A stretch of DNA of 64,000 nucleotides from Candidimonas sp. SYP-B2681 (GTDB taxonomy: Bacteria; Pseudomonadota; Gammaproteobacteria; Burkholderiales; Burkholderiaceae_B). The notes below the pieces were generated by a model that was not told the DNA's origin, did not search any database, and was given only the letters and a program-made list of their open reading frames with translations. Shown in pieces: positions 46,819-56,498 of the stretch. Numbering within the stretch: position 1 is the first letter of the stretch; every line of letters begins with the position of its first letter. The stretch covers positions 186,001 to 250,000 of the forward strand of contig NZ_RYDV01000007.1 of the NCBI RefSeq assembly GCF_003971065.1, written 5' to 3'. The position numbers and the translations under genes were made by a program.

Positions 46819-46847
46819 AATATATACGCTTTGCGTACATATATATT
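46819..46847. promoter_or_regulatory. AT-rich inverted repeat before the ATCase gene
   Basis: AATATATACGC (46819-46829) and GCGTACATATATATT (46833-46847) form an imperfect inverted repeat with a 3-nt centre and a small bulge. It sits 12-40 bp before the ATG, where a promoter would lie, so it could be an operator. Control by the HTH-like domain of the gene product itself is a hypothesis. Confidence 0.45.
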
Positions 46848-46858
46848 CAGGTTCAATT

Positions 46859-48151
46859 ATGGCTGTCTCACAACAAGTGTTTCTTCGCGATGCCATGCGT
46901 CGCCTAAATCTGACGCGTGATGTCTTCGCCCTTCGCATTGGGGTTAAGCGGCGTGCGCTCGACACCTGGTTGTTGCCCGAAGGGTCACAGGAATTCCGCA
47001 GCATGCCGGAAGTCGTGAGCCGTTTCGTCACCGAAATCGTAGAGAACGAAGGGCTCTTACAGAAGTATGCGCAAAGCGCACAGTCTGGGCCGCTAAGAGA
47101 CCGCATTGCCTATGAAGGCAAGCATCAGCTGTTGTCGGTAGACCAATTTTCCCGAGAGTCGGTCGAAGAGCTGTTTCGCATTGCAGACCAAATGCAGCCC
47201 ATAGCGCGACGTCACAAGGTGTCGCGCGTGCTAGAGGGTGCTGTGCTCGGTAACTTATTCTTCGAAGCCAGCACTCGAACCCGAGTCAGCTTTGGTGCCG
47301 CGTTTTGCAGGTTGGGTGGCTCCGTTTGCGATACCACAGGATTCACGTTTTCGTCGATGGCCAAGGGCGAATCTATCTATGACACCAGCCGTGTCATGAG
47401 CGGCTATGTCGATGCGATGGTGATCCGTCATCCGGAAAAAGGCTCAGTCGCTGAGTTTGCCCGGGCTTCGAACATCCCTGTGGTCAACGGCGGCGACGGC
47501 CCTGGTGAACATCCAAGCCAGGCATTATTGGACCTGTACACGATACTGACCGAATTTTCGCGTTTAGGTAAGCTTTTGGACGGAGCGCATATAGCGCTGG
47601 TAGGCGACCTGAAATATGGCCGGACGGTCCATTCGTTGATCAAGCTGCTGGCCTTGTACCGAGGCCTGAAATTTACTTTGATATCGCCACGAGGTCTGGA
47701 AATGCCGGACTACATCCTCGAGCAGACGGGCAAGCATGGTCACACCATACAGCAAAGCAATTCACTTGATGAAGGGCTGGTCGGTGCCGATGTTATTTAC
47801 GCAACACGGGTGCAAAAAGAACGCTTTGCCGCGGAAGAACTAGAAGGCTACACGCCCGATTTCCAGGTAAACAAGGCAATAATCGACAAATGCTGTGGAC
47901 CAGACGTGATCGTAATGCATCCCTTGCCGCGCGATAGCCGTGAAGGGGCGAATGATCTAAGCGTTGATCTGAATCACGATTCGCGTTTGGCGATATTTCG
48001 GCAAACTGACAACGGCATACCAGTGCGTATGGCAATTTTTGCCGTCCTGCTGGGCGTCGAGAGCCTCGTGCAACATTCGCTGCGCGACGTTACCTGGAGT
48101 CCTCCGTCGCATATCGGTCCCGACGACAGCGTCTTTCACGGCATGGACTGA
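46859..48151 (+). CDS. pyrB: Aspartate carbamoyltransferase with HTH-like N-terminal extension
   Basis: 430 residues, about 110 longer than standard ATCase. Residues 1-75 form an extension with an HTH/XRE-like pattern (DVFALRIGVKRRALDTWLLPEG). The catalytic part is intact: FFEASTRTRVSF (Arg-Thr motif at 138-142), SSMAKGESIYDT (mobile loop Lys), GEHPSQALLDLY, RVQKERF and MHPLPR. It should make carbamoyl aspartate in pyrimidine synthesis. Betaproteobacterial relatives of this length exist. No pyrI or dihydroorotase gene is adjacent. Whether the extension binds DNA or a partner is not known. Confidence 0.88.
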   Translation: MAVSQQVFLRDAMRRLNLTRDVFALRIGVKRRALDTWLLPEGSQEFRSMPEVVSRFVTEIVENEGLLQKYAQSAQSGPLRDRIAYEGKHQLLSVDQFSRESVEELFRIADQMQPIARRHKVSRVLEGAVLGNLFFEASTRTRVSFGAAFCRLGGSVCDTTGFTFSSMAKGESIYDTSRVMSGYVDAMVIRHPEKGSVAEFARASNIPVVNGGDGPGEHPSQALLDLYTILTEFSRLGKLLDGAHIALVGDLKYGRTVHSLIKLLALYRGLKFTLISPRGLEMPDYILEQTGKHGHTIQQSNSLDEGLVGADVIYATRVQKERFAAEELEGYTPDFQVNKAIIDKCCGPDVIVMHPLPRDSREGANDLSVDLNHDSRLAIFRQTDNGIPVRMAIFAVLLGVESLVQHSLRDVTWSPPSHIGPDDSVFHGMD

Positions 48152-48160
48152 ATGATGTCA

Positions 48161-48182
48161 GGGGGCTCTTCATTGAGCCCCC
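48161..48182. terminator. Hairpin between convergent pyrB and rdgC
   Basis: GGGGGCTC (48161-48168) pairs perfectly with GAGCCCCC (48175-48182) round TTCATT. Convergent genes flank it, so it is a likely bidirectional transcript end despite the absence of a T-run. Confidence 0.6.
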
Positions 48183-48233
48183 GGCGCATTCACCGCGAAG
48201 CATTACGTAGAACAGGCACCTCGAACGAAAGGT

Positions 48234-49130
48234 CTATTTTCGTTCGCCGCCCAGCGCTTCGACCAGCTCAGCAATCAGTTTGGCCAACTCGCCCGTCATC
48301 AGGGTGAAGTCGGAATCGAATTGCTCATCATCATTGTGAGCCGAACTATCTTGGCCTTCTTTCAAGACATCCAATGGATTGACACGTTTTATGTCCAGGC
48401 CCTCGGTCATGGTGAACGATACCCGATCGGCCCAGGTCAGGGCCAGACGTGTGCATTGCTTCCCGGCTTGTACGTGCTTGCGCACATCGTCTATTTCAAT
48501 GCTTTGACGAACGTAGCGCACCGCTGCACCATTCTCGCTGGTGGAACGCAGCTCGGTATCCTGGTCGATGCTGAAGTTCGTTGGGGGCTCGTCGCTGACC
48601 AGCCAGTTCGTCATGGCAGAGGCTGGGGATTCTTCCACATAAAGCGGGGCAATGGGAAATGAGTCTATGGCCTTGGCCAGCATCCCTAGCACTTCATCGC
48701 TTTTCGCCGCAGCGGCCGCATCGATCACCAGCCAATGGTTTTTGGTGTCGATCCATACGCGCGTGTCCCGATAGATGCTGAAGGCTTTCGGCAAGAGTTC
48801 GACCGAGACTTGTTCCTTGATCTCTTTCATTTGCTTGCGACCAGGCTTGAAACCCTGCTGCTCTTCGATTTCCTGGGCCTTGGCTTTTGCTACCTGATTG
48901 ATAACCGTGGTGGGCAATAATTTCTTTTCGGCGCGCAAGCTCAACAAAAATTGGCCGTCCAGAGCATGAATAAGACCGCTGTTTTCGCGGGGCGGCACCC
49001 AGCCTAAACTTTGCATTTCCTGACTGCCGCCGGGCTGAAATGCCTGCTTCTCAATCGCTGCTTCGAGGGAGTCTACGGTACACGACCATGAGGGGGACAG
49101 TCGGAATATCCTGAGATTCTTGAACCACAT
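48234..49130 (-). CDS. rdgC: Recombination-associated protein RdgC
   Basis: 298 residues, usual length. The N-terminus [11 protein letters not shown] is diagnostic, followed by LGWVPP and [30 protein letters not shown]. RdgC forms a ring dimer on double-stranded DNA and can inhibit RecA-driven strand exchange. The ATG at 49130 is used; an upstream start at 49169 adds unconserved residues. A minus-strand terminator lies 155 bp upstream, insulating it. Confidence 0.95.
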   Translation of the reverse strand: MWFKNLRIFRLSPSWSCTVDSLEAAIEKQAFQPGGSQEMQSLGWVPPRENSGLIHALDGQFLLSLRAEKKLLPTTVINQVAKAKAQEIEEQQGFKPGRKQMKEIKEQVSVELLPKAFSIYRDTRVWIDTKNHWLVIDAAAAAKSDEVLGMLAKAIDSFPIAPLYVEESPASAMTNWLVSDEPPTNFSIDQDTELRSTSENGAAVRYVRQSIEIDDVRKHVQAGKQCTRLALTWADRVSFTMTEGLDIKRVNPLDVLKEGQDSSAHNDDEQFDSDFTLMTGELAKLIAELVEALGGERK

Positions 49131-49278
49131 GTTTGACGTCTTCTTGAGTTGCGGCCGAGGCGAATCCACGTTGAGTCGCGAGCGTCGGCCAGTAAAGAGT
49201 AAAGAGCGACGATTGTAAGCCCATTTCGGAAGCGCTTCATTTCAAGGCCATGATTCGGGGCACGCGAGGGAACGTTAC

Positions 49279-49314
49279 AAAAAAATGGCCCAGAATGCCG
49301 TAGCACTGGGCCAT
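49279..49314 (-). terminator. Orphan terminator on the minus strand
   Basis: On the minus strand ATGGCCCAG (49314-49306) pairs with CTGGGCCAT (49293-49285) round a 12-nt loop, followed by seven T residues. No gene ends just before it. Confidence 0.8.
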
Positions 49315-49498
49315 TAGAGAGCACACCTGCTGTTACGCTAATAAAGATTGCGGGGCGCGCAACAAAGGCGATAAAAAGGATTCCCCGCGTCGCCGAACCG
49401 TGGGATCAGTCGCTGACAACACAAGTAGAAATCCGTTCTATGCCTCAGATTGTAGGCAGGCAGCCTGACACGCTGCTGAATCGAGATATCTCCGACTG

Positions 49499-49530
49499 AT
49501 AAAAAGACCGCCCCTATTGCCGAGGGCGGT
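49499..49530 (-). terminator. Terminator after the MHS transporter gene
   Basis: On the minus strand ACCGCCC (49530-49524) pairs with GGGCGGT (49513-49507), followed by CTTTTT. It lies 57 nt after the transporter stop. Confidence 0.85.
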
Positions 49531-49586
49531 TAGCTGATTGCATAAAGCTTCAGGCCATTTTACCTAGTAGCCCGATTGCTCTCGCC

Positions 49587-51284
49587 TTAAGCGTTGATAT
49601 TGTTGTCTTTGGTTTCCTTCACGAAGAGCATCCCGATCACGAGGGTTATTGAGGCGATAATTATCGGGTACCACAAGCCGTCGTAGATATTCCCCGTGGC
49701 AGCGACCACCGCAAATACCACCGGTGGAAGGAATCCCCCAAACCAGCCGTTTCCGATATGGTAGGGCATGCTCATCGAGGTATAGCGGATGCGCGTCGGG
49801 AACATTTCAACCAGCATGGCGGCAATCGGCCCATAAACCATCGTGACCAATATCACCAGGAAGGTCAGCAACAATACGACCATAACGTAGTTGATCTGAG
49901 CCGGATCTGCCTTCGCGGGGTAGCCGTGGCTGCGAATCGCGTCGGTGAGCGACTTCTTCAGTTCCGCCGATTTAGCAGTGAAATCAGCCTTACTAAGCTG
50001 TTGTCCTTCAAAGGAAGTGAACTCCTCGTTGCCTATCTTGGCCTTTGCAACCGTGCCGGCAGGCGCTGCCTGATTGTTGTAATTGACTGAGTTGCTGGCC
50101 ATAAAGGCTTTCAACACGTCGCAGGAGCTGGTAAATGCCGAGGTCCCCACCGGGTTGAACTGGAACGAGCAAGTGCTTGGGTCCGCGATAATGGTTACCG
50201 GGGCGGTCGCCTGGGCTGCTTCGAGCGCAGGATTAGCAAAGTGAGTAATTCCCTTAAATACGGGGAAATAGGTCAAAGCGGCAATCAAGCAGCCGGCCAT
50301 GATGATGGGTTTTCGCCCAATGCGATCCGAGAGGGCACCAAAAATAACAAAGAATGGCGTTCCAATCAGCAGAGCCAGGGCGATCATGATGTTCGCCGAA
50401 TTGGCCTCGATGGCCAACGTTTTCGTCAGGAAGAACAACGAATAGAATTGGCCGGTGTACCAAACTACCGCCTGACCGGCCGTAAGGCCAAACAAGGCAA
50501 GCAAAACCAATTTTAGATTGCCCCATTCGCCAAACGATTCTTTGATAGGTGCTTTGGATCCGGTGCCTTCAGCCTTCATTTTCTTGAAGGCGGGTGATTC
50601 GTTAAGTTTCATTCGGATCCATACCGAGATACCGAGCAGTACCACCGAGATCAAGAAAGGAATGCGCCAGCCCCAGTCCAAGAACGCCTCTTCGCCCATA
50701 GCGGTACGGATCCCTAGAATAAGCAACAAGGACAGGAACAATCCCAACGTGGCAGTGGTCTGGATCCAGCTTGTATAGAAGCCGCGGCGATTCTGCGGAG
50801 CATGTTCCGCAACGTACGTCGCCGCACCTCCGTATTCACCACCCAAGGCCAAGCCTTGCAGCAAGCGCAGCGCAATCAAAATGACTGGAGCGGCCATGCC
50901 GATAGATGAGTACGAGGGAAGCACGCCCACCAGGAACGTCGACAGGCCCATAATAATAATGGTGATCAGGAACGTGTATTTTCGCCCGACCAGATCGCCT
51001 AGCCTGCCGAAAACCAATGCACCAAAAGGCCGTACAGCGAAGCCAGCGGCAAAGGCTAGCAAGGCAAAAATGAAGCCCGCTGTTGGGTTCACGCCAGAAA
51101 AAAAGTGAGCCGCGATAATCGTGGCCAGAGAACCATACAGATAGAAGTCGTACCACTCAAATACGGTACCCAACGATGAGGCGAAAATTACTTTGCGCTC
51201 TTCGGCGGTCATTGGCCGGTGAGTTGCATCCGGAGCCCCCATTACGGGACCTCCCGGTTGAGCGACAGTTGTCGTTGTGTTCAT
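49587..51284 (-). CDS. MFS transporter, metabolite:H+ symporter (MHS) family
   Basis: 565 residues, about 120 longer than typical MHS members. The family signs are FEWYDFYLYG near residue 43, GRLGDLVGRKYT, LQGLALGGEYGGAATYVAEH, and SDRIGRKP in the second half. A hydrophilic loop of about 118 residues (346-464), with two cysteines at 372 and 388, is inserted between helices of the C-terminal half. TAGGAGACATC precedes the ATG at 51284. It follows a two-component system on the same strand, which may control it. Substrates of MHS transporters include dicarboxylates, aromatic acids and osmolytes; none can be assigned. Confidence 0.9.
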   Translation of the reverse strand: MNTTTTVAQPGGPVMGAPDATHRPMTAEERKVIFASSLGTVFEWYDFYLYGSLATIIAAHFFSGVNPTAGFIFALLAFAAGFAVRPFGALVFGRLGDLVGRKYTFLITIIIMGLSTFLVGVLPSYSSIGMAAPVILIALRLLQGLALGGEYGGAATYVAEHAPQNRRGFYTSWIQTTATLGLFLSLLLILGIRTAMGEEAFLDWGWRIPFLISVVLLGISVWIRMKLNESPAFKKMKAEGTGSKAPIKESFGEWGNLKLVLLALFGLTAGQAVVWYTGQFYSLFFLTKTLAIEANSANIMIALALLIGTPFFVIFGALSDRIGRKPIIMAGCLIAALTYFPVFKGITHFANPALEAAQATAPVTIIADPSTCSFQFNPVGTSAFTSSCDVLKAFMASNSVNYNNQAAPAGTVAKAKIGNEEFTSFEGQQLSKADFTAKSAELKKSLTDAIRSHGYPAKADPAQINYVMVVLLLTFLVILVTMVYGPIAAMLVEMFPTRIRYTSMSMPYHIGNGWFGGFLPPVVFAVVAATGNIYDGLWYPIIIASITLVIGMLFVKETKDNNINA

Positions 51285-51486
51285 GATGTCTCCTATCTCG
51301 GAATGGCCTGTAACAGGTCCGGTTTTTTGCCCCAGCCTACTTACTCGCAAAGCAGATAATGCATAAATTAGGGGATCAGCCTGACTTGAAACTGACTATT
51401 GCTCCGCCAACGCTTTTTTTTCGTAAAAAAGTTTTTTTCTTGTTTTAAAGAAGCGACGCAGCCATCCTCCTCCTGACCATATGGTC

Positions 51487-52983
51487 CTACGCTTGCGCCA
51501 TCGCCTCTTTAAGCCGCGTGAAGGTTACGCGTAGGCAAGTGCCGCCCGGTACTCCGTTGCGCTGACTGGGTGGCATGAAGTGAATGCCGGCATGATGTTG
51601 TTCAGCAATTTCCTTCACGATTGAAAGGCCTAGGCCGCTGCCATCTACAGCGGTACCGAGAACGCGGTAGAAGCGATCAAAAACGCGCTCTTGATCGGCA
51701 GGGGCGATTCCCGGCCCAGAATCCTCAATTTCCAGGTAAGCAGACAGAGCGTCGCCGCCGACACGTACCGTTACCCAGCCAGGAGATGGCGTATAAAGCA
51801 GGGCGTTGTCGATCAGGTTGTTAAGCAGTTCTACCAGCATGAACTGGTTGCCAAATATCCTCATAGGAGTCGGCGCCCGTTCAAAGCCAAGGTCCAGGTT
51901 TTTTTTTAACGCCGTATCAACCCAACTCATGGCTGTGTTTTCCGTCAACTCATTAAGCTCGATAACGTCGGAAAGCGGCTGTATCGCCTCGTTAGGGCTT
52001 TCCGCGCGCGCAAGCGCCAGCAACTGGTTGACCAGTCGGGTTGCGCGTTCTGATCCCTTTACTAGCTGCTCAAGACTCATGTTCATTTTTTCAGGGTTGC
52101 GCTCACGTAAAGCCAGTTCGGCCTGCGTGCGCATACCCGCCAGAGGGGTCTTAAGTTGGTGCGCCGCATTGGCCACAAAGCGTCTTTGAGCTCGGTTGGC
52201 CGCCGCCAACCGGACCAACAGACTGTTCATGGCTGCTACCAAAGGTACAATTTCGACTGGCGTGATGTCGTCGCCGATAGGCGACATATCGTTAAGGCGC
52301 CTGGCTCGTATGCGCTCCTGCAATAGGGCCAGTGGTTCCAGGCCATGGGTAAGACCAAGGCCTGCCAAAAGTGCAGCCAGCGGCAATACGATCAGCTGTG
52401 GGGTAAGCATGCCGGTCAGGATCTCTTGCTGCAGAGTGGCACGCATTTCGTTGGACTGAGCCACGACAGTCAGGAAGCTCATGCCGTTCAGGTCGCGAGC
52501 GCCCCAAATGTAGGCAACGCGCACGCTCTGGCCGTCTATTGTTTCATTCCGGAAGCGAATGATTTCGTCTTCGTAGGTCCAATCGGTCGGTAAGGGAATG
52601 CTGGCATTGCCTCCGATTGAATTACCATTTGCGTCCTGAATTTCCCACCGTATCAGGTTTGACGAGTCACCTTGCAAAATGGTGATGGCCGATGTTGAGA
52701 GTTGTATGCCTTGGGTTAATTTTTGCTGCTGAACTTCGTACCTCAGCATCCGGAGATGGTTAGCCAAGGTGCGATCGTAAGGGGCATTGGCAATGTTTTG
52801 CGCAATAAAATAGGTAATGACCAAGCCCACCGTCCACGTCAGAAATAGCGGGCCGAACATCCAGATCATTATTTTGTTCAGCAGGCTTCCATTGTTTTTT
52901 CGCGGACGAAAAAATCGAAGAAAAGGCAGGTGTTGCGTACTGTCGCTCACGGGCTGCTGGCGCGAAGCGGGCTTATCGGACAT
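51487..52983 (-). CDS. Sensor histidine kinase (TctE-like)
   Basis: 498 residues. Transmembrane helices at about 38-62 and 188-212 flank a periplasmic sensor domain of the TctE N-terminal type. The HisKA site is HQLKTPLAG with His275. The ATPase domain shows an N-box (NLIDNALLYT), DSGPGIA and GSGLGLSIVKEI. It is 23 nt downstream of its cognate regulator and upstream of the MHS transporter. TctE-like kinases commonly sense organic acids such as citrate; here that is inference. Confidence 0.92.
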   Translation of the reverse strand: MSDKPASRQQPVSDSTQHLPFLRFFRPRKNNGSLLNKIMIWMFGPLFLTWTVGLVITYFIAQNIANAPYDRTLANHLRMLRYEVQQQKLTQGIQLSTSAITILQGDSSNLIRWEIQDANGNSIGGNASIPLPTDWTYEDEIIRFRNETIDGQSVRVAYIWGARDLNGMSFLTVVAQSNEMRATLQQEILTGMLTPQLIVLPLAALLAGLGLTHGLEPLALLQERIRARRLNDMSPIGDDITPVEIVPLVAAMNSLLVRLAAANRAQRRFVANAAHQLKTPLAGMRTQAELALRERNPEKMNMSLEQLVKGSERATRLVNQLLALARAESPNEAIQPLSDVIELNELTENTAMSWVDTALKKNLDLGFERAPTPMRIFGNQFMLVELLNNLIDNALLYTPSPGWVTVRVGGDALSAYLEIEDSGPGIAPADQERVFDRFYRVLGTAVDGSGLGLSIVKEIAEQHHAGIHFMPPSQRNGVPGGTCLRVTFTRLKEAMAQA

Positions 52984-53006
52984 ACAGCTTTTTCGTGCGG
53001 CGTTCG

Positions 53007-53696
53007 TTAGGCGGCGAGTGAATCGTTTCGATTTTCAGCTTCCAGGCAGTAACCCAAGCCGCGCACGGTGACAATTTTGGCGCCACTGGGTTCGATTTTC
53101 TTGCGCAGACGATGTATGTAGACCTCGATAGCGTTTTGGGTGACCTCTTCACCCCATTCGCACAAGAGATCGACAAACTGATTTTTACTTATCATGCGCC
53201 CACTGCGGGACAGGAAAATTTCCAGCAGGCTGGTTTCACGAGCCGATAGCTCGAGAGGTTGATCGTCGATGCGGGCTACGCGGCCATTTAGGTCAAAGCT
53301 AAGCCGCTTGTATCGGAGTGTTGTTGTACTGTTGCCTGCGCTGCGACGGGTCAGAGCCCTTACGCGGGCCTCGAGTTCGCTTAATGCGAACGGTTTCGCC
53401 ATGTAGTCGTCGGCGCCAAGGTCAAGGCCTTTCACACGCTGTTCGATGGTATCGGACGCGGTTAAAATAAGCACAGGTATCGGTGTGTTGCGCTGACGCA
53501 GCTGACGCAAAACGGCGAGCCCGGGCAGTAGCGGCAAATCAAGATCCAGAATCAGTAGATCGAAGCTTTGTAGCTGCAATGCTGAATCGGCACTCGAGCC
53601 GTCCGCCACCACATCGACGGCATAACCGTCGTAGCGTAAGGAACGAGAAAGTCCATCCGCAAGAATACTGTCGTCTTCGGCGATTAGAATTCGCAT
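53007..53696 (-). CDS. OmpR-family response regulator (TctD-like)
   Basis: 229 residues. The receiver domain has the acidic pair at residues 8-9, phospho-acceptor Asp51 in LILDLDLP and Lys in AKPF near 101. A winged-helix output domain follows, ending VEVYIHRLRKKI and TVRGLGYCLE. The ATG at 53696 (MRILIAEDD) is used; 53750 would add an unconserved lead. It pairs with the kinase downstream and is divergent from recA. Confidence 0.93.
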   Translation of the reverse strand: MRILIAEDDSILADGLSRSLRYDGYAVDVVADGSSADSALQLQSFDLLILDLDLPLLPGLAVLRQLRQRNTPIPVLILTASDTIEQRVKGLDLGADDYMAKPFALSELEARVRALTRRSAGNSTTTLRYKRLSFDLNGRVARIDDQPLELSARETSLLEIFLSRSGRMISKNQFVDLLCEWGEEVTQNAIEVYIHRLRKKIEPSGAKIVTVRGLGYCLEAENRNDSLAA

Positions 53697-53776
53697 GTCA
53701 GTTAGCTGCAGCTTGGTCTGGAACGATATTCTTATTCTTGCACGCGCCATTGCGTCTGAACAGTCAGGGATTACGA

Positions 53777-53809
53777 TTGGTGCTGCTGGATATCTGTGTA
53801 TTTATACAG
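53777..53809 (+). promoter_or_regulatory. LexA (SOS) box over the recA promoter
   Basis: CTGT (53794-53797), 8 bp, ACAG (53806-53809), a perfect CTGTN8ACAG operator. A possible -35 TTGGTG (53777-53782) and -10 TATTTA (53799-53804) with 16-bp spacing place the box across the promoter. recA is therefore expected to be SOS-inducible. Confidence 0.85.
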
Positions 53810-53890
53810 TACAATTTGATGTAATAATCTCTTCGTCAATTGCCGCTTTACCGCGCTTTTTTTATTTCGCTTTTAGTCAAGGATCCCTAC

Positions 53891-54967
53891 ATGGACGACA
53901 AAAACAGCAAAGCCGCCACCGAGCGCGCCAAAGCACTGGCCGCCGCCTTATCTCAAATCGAGAAGCAGTTCGGCAAAGGGTCGGTAATGCGCTATGGCGA
54001 CGACAAGGTCGAACACGATATCCTGGTGTGTTCCACCGGATCCTTGGGGCTTGATATTGCGTTGGGGGTAGGCGGTCTTCCTCGTGGGCGCGTCGTCGAA
54101 ATCTATGGTCCTGAATCCTCTGGTAAAACGACATTGACCTTGCAAGTCATTGCCGAGATGCAGAAAATCGGCGGTACCTGCGCCTTTATCGATGCAGAAC
54201 ATGCTCTTGATGTGCAATATGCTTCCAAACTTGGTGTCAATCTTAATGACCTGCTGATCTCTCAGCCTGATACAGGCGAACAGGCATTGGAAATTACTGA
54301 TGCGTTGGTACGTTCCGGTTCGGTCGACCTTATTGTCATCGACTCGGTTGCGGCATTGGTACCCAAGGCCGAAATTGAAGGCGACATGGGGGATTCTCTG
54401 CCAGGCCTGCAGGCTCGCCTCATGAGCCAGGCATTGCGCAAGCTTACGGCGAACATCAAGCGCGCCAATTGCATGGTCATCTTTATTAACCAGATCCGCA
54501 TGAAAATCGGCGTGATGTTCGGTAACCCCGAAACGACCACCGGCGGAAATGCGCTGAAATTCTATGCATCCGTCCGGCTCGATATTCGTCGTATCGGCGC
54601 TATCAAGAAAGGCGACGAAGTCGTCGGTAATGAAACTCGCGTCAAGGTCGTCAAAAATAAGGTTGCGCCACCTTTCAAGCAAGCCGAATTCGACATCATG
54701 TACGGTGCGGGTATTTCGCGCGAAGGCGAAATCATCGATCTTGGCGTGCAGGCCGGTATCGTCGATAAGGCGGGGGCGTGGTTTAGCTACAGCGGCACGC
54801 GTATTGGGCAAGGTAAAGACAATGTGCGCGAATACCTGAAAGAGCATCCGGAAATGGCCTTTGAAATCGAAAATCGGGTGCGTGAACAGTTGGGCGTAAT
54901 TGCGCAAGCCGCGTCTACTGTCAGTAAGCAAGTAACTCCCCTGGCAGCCGAAGAAGATCCCGTCTAA
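53891..54967 (+). CDS. recA: Recombinase RecA
   Basis: 358 residues. It forms filaments on single-stranded DNA for homologous recombination and stimulates LexA self-cleavage. Walker A GPESSGKT is at 73-80; [17 protein letters not shown] and the L2 loop [15 protein letters not shown] are intact. The ATG at 53891 has AAGGA upstream; an ATG-like longer reading from 53840 adds an unconserved lead. A LexA box lies 82 bp upstream, and recX follows. Confidence 0.98.
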   Translation: MDDKNSKAATERAKALAAALSQIEKQFGKGSVMRYGDDKVEHDILVCSTGSLGLDIALGVGGLPRGRVVEIYGPESSGKTTLTLQVIAEMQKIGGTCAFIDAEHALDVQYASKLGVNLNDLLISQPDTGEQALEITDALVRSGSVDLIVIDSVAALVPKAEIEGDMGDSLPGLQARLMSQALRKLTANIKRANCMVIFINQIRMKIGVMFGNPETTTGGNALKFYASVRLDIRRIGAIKKGDEVVGNETRVKVVKNKVAPPFKQAEFDIMYGAGISREGEIIDLGVQAGIVDKAGAWFSYSGTRIGQGKDNVREYLKEHPEMAFEIENRVREQLGVIAQAASTVSKQVTPLAAEEDPV

Positions 54968-54985
54968 TAAACGGCCCGAATCGCC

Positions 54986-55501
54986 ATGCGCGCAAAAGTC
55001 GACGATTTCGAAACGTTGTCCGGTCAGGAGGCCGATGCCGACGTGGCCCCCCCTAAAAGGGGGCCTTCTCTGAAGGCAAGGGCTATTGCTATCCTTTCTC
55101 GGCGTGAGAACTCGCGACTGGAACTTCAACGCAAACTTGCCGCCTATGCCAGTTGCGACGACGAGCTCGAAAATTTATTGGACGATCTCGAACGCGAGAA
55201 CTGGCTTTCAAATGAACGATTTGCACAAAGCCTGGTAAACCGGCGCGCTGCGCGCCAGGGGACCAGTCGCATCGTCCAGGAACTACGACAACATGGCTTG
55301 GGCGACGACAGCATCGCTGGTATAAGCCAGCAATTGCGCAGTACAGAAGTTGATCGAGCCCGTGTCGTGTGGGAAAAGAAGTTTGGCAGCGCCCCTGCAG
55401 ACGCCAAAGAATACGCGAAGCAATTTCGTTTCCTGGCCTCGCGCGGTTTTTCAGCCGAATGCCTGCGCCGAATACTGGGCGACCATCCGCAGGACTCCTG
55501 A
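54986..55501 (+). CDS. recX: RecA regulatory protein RecX
   Basis: 171 residues. The RecX pattern is seen in SLKARAIAILSRRENSRLELQRKL, NWLSNERFAQSLVNRR and the terminal RFLASRGFSAECLRRIL. RecX modulates RecA filament length. It lies 18 nt after recA, in the same transcription unit, the usual arrangement. Confidence 0.95.
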   Translation: MRAKVDDFETLSGQEADADVAPPKRGPSLKARAIAILSRRENSRLELQRKLAAYASCDDELENLLDDLERENWLSNERFAQSLVNRRAARQGTSRIVQELRQHGLGDDSIAGISQQLRSTEVDRARVVWEKKFGSAPADAKEYAKQFRFLASRGFSAECLRRILGDHPQDS

Positions 55502-55557
55502 AAACTCTCACCATTTACCGCATCCGGACCCGCCTTTTTCTAAGGTAAACCGATAGA

Positions 55558-56478
55558 CTATTGCCGTACCGCTTTTATGCCTTCAAGCGTTTTAAAGCAG
55601 GTCGCCTTTGCCTGGGTCAAAAAGGCTTGCAGATAATCGGCGTGCGCATCCTCGATCCGTAAGGCTGCATACAACGTGCGCCATATTCCTTTAGAACCTA
55701 GCTGACGTATTTGTAGGTCGCCATGGTTTAGGTATTCGGTCAGAGCCCAGTTTGGCAGCGCTGCTACGCCACGTTGGCTTGCTACCAGTTGCACAATGAT
55801 TGGCGTAAGTTCGGCCTTGCGTACTGCGGCCGGTTCTACATCAGCCGGATCCAGAAAGACGGTAAATACATCCATGCGCTGGCGATCTACCGGGTAAGTG
55901 ATCAGAACCTGGTCGGCGAGTTGTTCGGGTTCGATATGCTTGTATTGCGACAGAGGGTTCGACGACGCCATGGCAAGGACAAGCTCGTAGCGAAACAAGG
56001 GAACATACGTTACCGACTCAATAGCTTGCGGGTCAGAAGTGATCACAAGATCAAGGTCGCCGCGAACCAATGCCGGTAAGGGCGCGAAGGAAAATGCGGC
56101 AGAAAGGTCAAGCGCGACGTCCGGCCAGTCCTGTCGGAATGCGTCGAGCGCCGGCATGAGCCATTGAAAACATGAGTGGCAATCAATTGCCAGGTGTAGG
56201 CGGCCGGTTCGGCCAGCGGCAAGCCGCTGGAGCTCGCGTTCGGTGGCCTTGACGCGGGGCAACACCTCGTCGGCCAGGGCCAGTATGCGCAACGCAGCGG
56301 TCGTTAGTCTCGCTGGACGGGTTCGTCGATTAAGCAAGGGCGTTTTAAGTCGAACTTCAAGATCGCGCAATTGATGAGATAAGGCTGATTGCGTTACGTG
56401 CAGGCGATCCGCCGCCTCTTGTAGGCTCCCTGCCTCGCGGATTGCAGTCAATGTTTCCATATGACGGATTTCAAGCAT
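55558..56478 (-). CDS. metR: MetR, LysR-type regulator of methionine genes
   Basis: 306 residues. The N-terminal winged HTH contains SLQEAADRLHVTQSALSHQLRDLE; the effector domain includes DCHSCFQWLMPALDAF, a segment typical of MetR. MetR activates metE, with homocysteine as coactivator. It is divergent from metE, which is the classical arrangement. No metF is nearby. Confidence 0.92.
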   Translation of the reverse strand: MLEIRHMETLTAIREAGSLQEAADRLHVTQSALSHQLRDLEVRLKTPLLNRRTRPARLTTAALRILALADEVLPRVKATERELQRLAAGRTGRLHLAIDCHSCFQWLMPALDAFRQDWPDVALDLSAAFSFAPLPALVRGDLDLVITSDPQAIESVTYVPLFRYELVLAMASSNPLSQYKHIEPEQLADQVLITYPVDRQRMDVFTVFLDPADVEPAAVRKAELTPIIVQLVASQRGVAALPNWALTEYLNHGDLQIRQLGSKGIWRTLYAALRIEDAHADYLQAFLTQAKATCFKTLEGIKAVRQ

Positions 56479-56498
56479 TGCAACGACCTGAGTTTAGA

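Larger units (their letters stand above)
49131..49586. other. Gap between rdgC and the transporter gene
   Basis: 456 bp without a protein gene. It contains two minus-strand terminators (49279-49314 and 49499-49530) separated by about 185 bp. The left terminator belongs to no annotated gene, so an uncharacterised short minus-strand transcript may start between them. A GCGGGG/CCCCGC stem (about 49350-49386) also lies there. Confidence 0.45.

Noticed and set aside
53948-55129. Long open frame antisense to recA and recX (393 codons)
   Set aside because: It mirrors the codon structure of recA, shows no domain pattern and has no ribosome binding site.
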